This document shows positions 33,870 through 35,300 of a DNA stretch of 35,300 nt, piece after piece (the stretch's first letter is position 1; each line of letters begins with the position of its first letter). The notes below the pieces were generated by a model, which ran no database searches, had not been told where the DNA came from, and was given only the letters and a program-made list of their open reading frames with translations. The translations under genes and the position numbers were made by a program. The stretch spans positions 1 through 35,300 of the forward strand of contig JANWLQ010000024.1 of NCBI GenBank assembly GCA_025450725.1, read 5' to 3'. Source of the stretch: Terriglobales bacterium. Its GTDB lineage: Bacteria > Acidobacteriota > Terriglobia > Terriglobales > SCQP01.

Positions 33870-34835
33870 GTGCCCTCTGCCATGCGATTTCGCGCCCGCG
33901 CCTATGCCAAGCTCAATCTCGGCCTAAAGATCGTCGACCGTCGTCCTGATGGCTTGCACGAACTCCGCACCATCTTCCAGACCATCTCCCTCGCCGACAC
34001 CCTGGAAGTTATCGTCTCAAGAGGGCAGGGAATTACCCTGCAAGTCCACGGCGAAGCGCCCGGCAGCGAAGAAAACCTGGCCTACCGTGCCGCCGCGCTA
34101 TTCCTCCGCGAACGCAACGTCCGGCGCAACGTCGCCATCACACTCACGAAACGTATCCCATCCGGCGCCGGTCTCGGCGGCGGCTCGAGCGATGCCGCTG
34201 CCGTGCTCCGCACACTCGCCCTGGCATTCAACCTCGCCCCTACCAGCCTGCTTCCCGTCGCATCGCGCCTCGGCGCAGATGTTCCCGCGTTCCTCATCGG
34301 CGGCACCGTTCTTGGCCTTGGCCGCGGCGATGAAGTCTACCCACTCACCGACCTCGCCCCATGGCACTGCGTCGTCGCGCAACCCCCCGCGACCGCCATT
34401 TCCACCCCCAACGCCTTCGCCGCCTGGGATGCCACGCATCCTGCTACATTGACGCCCGGCGCCAATCACGCTACACTGATGGAGTTCTGCAGCCTGCTAC
34501 AGCAGGTGCTGCCGGCGTTCCGAACCTTGCCCAGCTCGGCTCGGAACCGCGAAGCGGGTCCAACCGCATCGAGAGTCCATGCCGGAATCGAGAACGACTT
34601 CCAACCGGAAGTGTTTTCTCATTCCCCTGACTTTCCGCGCATCCACCAAACTCTGCGGCGTGCAGGCGCTGTCTGGGTCAGTTTGACCGGCAGCGGCGCG
34701 GCCCAATTCGGCCTGTTCCCACAGGCTTGCGTTGCGGCGGCGACAGCGGCCCGTTTGGGCGCTCGCGACCGGAGCTGGCACTCCCGCTTCGTCTCTCGCG
34801 CGGCCTGCGACCGTGGCGTGGTGCGGTTGGCATAG
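33870..34835 (+). CDS. ispE: 4-diphosphocytidyl-2-C-methyl-D-erythritol kinase
   Basis: GHMP kinase of the MEP isoprenoid pathway. The 321 residues start A-Y-A-K-L-N-L-G-L near 11-19, have P-D-G-L-H-E-L near 26-32 and the ATP loop P-S-G-A-G-L-G-G-G-S-S-D-A-A near 97-110, then D-V-P-A-F-L. The last third has a GHMP C-terminal domain with V-S-L-T-G-S-G-A-A-Q-F-G. The C-terminal tail after about 295 is Arg/Ala-rich and longer than usual. GTG at 33870 fits the -10 spacing; the ATG at 33882 is an alternative. It is followed by tRNA-Gln and prs, a common order. Confidence 0.94.
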   Translation: MPSAMRFRARAYAKLNLGLKIVDRRPDGLHELRTIFQTISLADTLEVIVSRGQGITLQVHGEAPGSEENLAYRAAALFLRERNVRRNVAITLTKRIPSGAGLGGGSSDAAAVLRTLALAFNLAPTSLLPVASRLGADVPAFLIGGTVLGLGRGDEVYPLTDLAPWHCVVAQPPATAISTPNAFAAWDATHPATLTPGANHATLMEFCSLLQQVLPAFRTLPSSARNREAGPTASRVHAGIENDFQPEVFSHSPDFPRIHQTLRRAGAVWVSLTGSGAAQFGLFPQACVAAATAARLGARDRSWHSRFVSRAACDRGVVRLA

Positions 34836-34840
34836 CATGG

Positions 34841-34914
34841 TGGGGCGTCGTCCAATGGCAGGACACATGCCTTTGACGCATGTTATTTAGGTTCGAATCC
34901 TAACGCCCCAGCCA
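34841..34914 (+). tRNA. tRNA-Gln, anticodon UUG
   Basis: Cloverleaf with acceptor TGGGGCG/CGCCCCA, D-arm containing GTCC/GGAC, anticodon stem CATGC/GCATG around CTTTGAC (anticodon TTG, reads CAA), a T-arm TTAGG-TTCGAAT-CCTAA, discriminator G and encoded CCA. It begins 5 bases after the ispE stop and precedes prs by 36 bases, so all three may share a transcript. Confidence 0.95.
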
Positions 34915-34950
34915 AAACAGAAGATTGTTCGGCGGCAAAGTCATTTAGTC

Positions 34951-35300
34951 ATGGCGACCAGCGCGATCAAAATCGAGAAGCCCGAGCGAACCCCGCGCAA
35001 GACGCGTATGGACGAGAAGCTCCGCGTCTTCAGCGGCACTTCCAACCCCGCCCTGACCGGGGAAATCTGCGAGCGCCTCGGCATCCAGGCCGGCCAGTGC
35101 AAGCTCGCCCGTTTCAGCGACGGCGAAAATTACGTCCAGATTCTCGAAAACGTCCGCGGCGCCGACGTCTTCGTCGTGCAGCCCACCTGCGATCCGGTGG
35201 ATGTCCATCTCATGGAGCTGCTCCTGATGATTGACGCGCTGAAGCGCGCCTCCGCCCGCCGCATCACCGCCGTCATCCCCTACTTCGGCTACGCCCGCCA
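34951..35300 (+). CDS. prs: Ribose-phosphate pyrophosphokinase, 5' part
   Basis: Makes PRPP from ribose 5-phosphate and ATP, feeding nucleotide, histidine and tryptophan synthesis (and apt in this window). Only the first 116 codons are inside the window. The family start is L-R-V-F-S-G-T-S-N-P-A-L with F-S-D-G-E-N-Y-V-Q-I and D-V-F-V-V-Q-P-T-C-D-P-V in order, then M-E-L-L-L-M-I-D-A-L-K-R-A-S-A and V-I-P-Y-F-G-Y-A-R. From the ATG at 34951 there is a 19-residue Lys/Arg/Pro-rich extension; the ATG at 35008 would give the usual length. Confidence 0.95.
   Translation, partial: MATSAIKIEKPERTPRKTRMDEKLRVFSGTSNPALTGEICERLGIQAGQCKLARFSDGENYVQILENVRGADVFVVQPTCDPVDVHLMELLLMIDALKRASARRITAVIPYFGYAR

Overview
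The window is a gene-dense, GC-rich bacterial chromosome segment, most likely from the Acidobacteriota. Pointers to that phylum are an orphan 808-residue MacB/FtsX permease of the ADOP (acidobacterial duplicated orphan permease) type, an EgtB/EgtD pair, a FIMAH-type domain remnant, a WaaA (Kdo transferase) gene implying an LPS outer membrane, and a mixture of housekeeping genes with multiheme cytochrome and secreted-protein genes. No phage, transposon, CRISPR or plasmid genes are visible. No stretch over 300 bases lacks a gene. The longest is 22248-22546 (299 bases), which holds a strong hairpin and a degraded FIMAH fragment.

Layout. 1-5252: 3' truncated threonine synthase (-) diverging from a dicarboxylate/glutamate symporter (+) across a 20-bp perfect palindrome; then a (-) unit of membrane protein, glutaredoxin and ferrochelatase; then a DUF1015 protein (+). 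5264-11630: STAS protein, ADOP permease, dual-specificity phosphatase, histone-H1-like protein, an MltD-type transglycosylase interrupted by one in-frame TAA, and a ribosome-hibernation-factor/sigma-like fusion. 11721-16809: a (+) operon apt-rlmB-egtB-egtD-nonaheme cytochrome c. 16813-19182: DinB protein, a thioredoxin-like gene with an in-frame TGA that looks like selenocysteine, and waaA. 19206-28914: uvrD/pcrA, secreted protein, guaB, then TPR-rhodanese-cyclophilin-secreted protein, trpS and tRNA-Arg(CCG). 28967-35300: a single-domain penicillin-binding transpeptidase, hemQ-gpmI-eno (-), then ispE, tRNA-Gln(UUG) and the start of prs.

How the genes fit together. Ferrochelatase of the actinobacterial/firmicute flavour plus HemQ (coproheme decarboxylase) point to the coproporphyrin-dependent haem route, which would feed the nine-haem cytochrome. 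EgtD and EgtB give the core of ergothioneine synthesis. eno-gpmI form a translationally coupled lower-glycolysis pair. Many transcription units begin with a TANNNT-like -10 hexamer only 5-9 bases before the start codon, so leaderless mRNAs appear to be common here.

The most exciting object is the gene at 17330-17899. It encodes a thioredoxin-fold protein whose in-frame TGA sits exactly at the first position of a would-be CxxC motif (U-S-A-C). A perfect 6-bp hairpin with a U-G-starting loop follows 16 bases after the TGA, the geometry of a bacterial SECIS. The promoter (TTGACC-17-TCTAAT) and the flush 3' end against waaA suggest a live gene. Two other interrupted genes in the window carry TAA and TAG, which cannot be read as selenocysteine and are better explained as mutation or assembly error.
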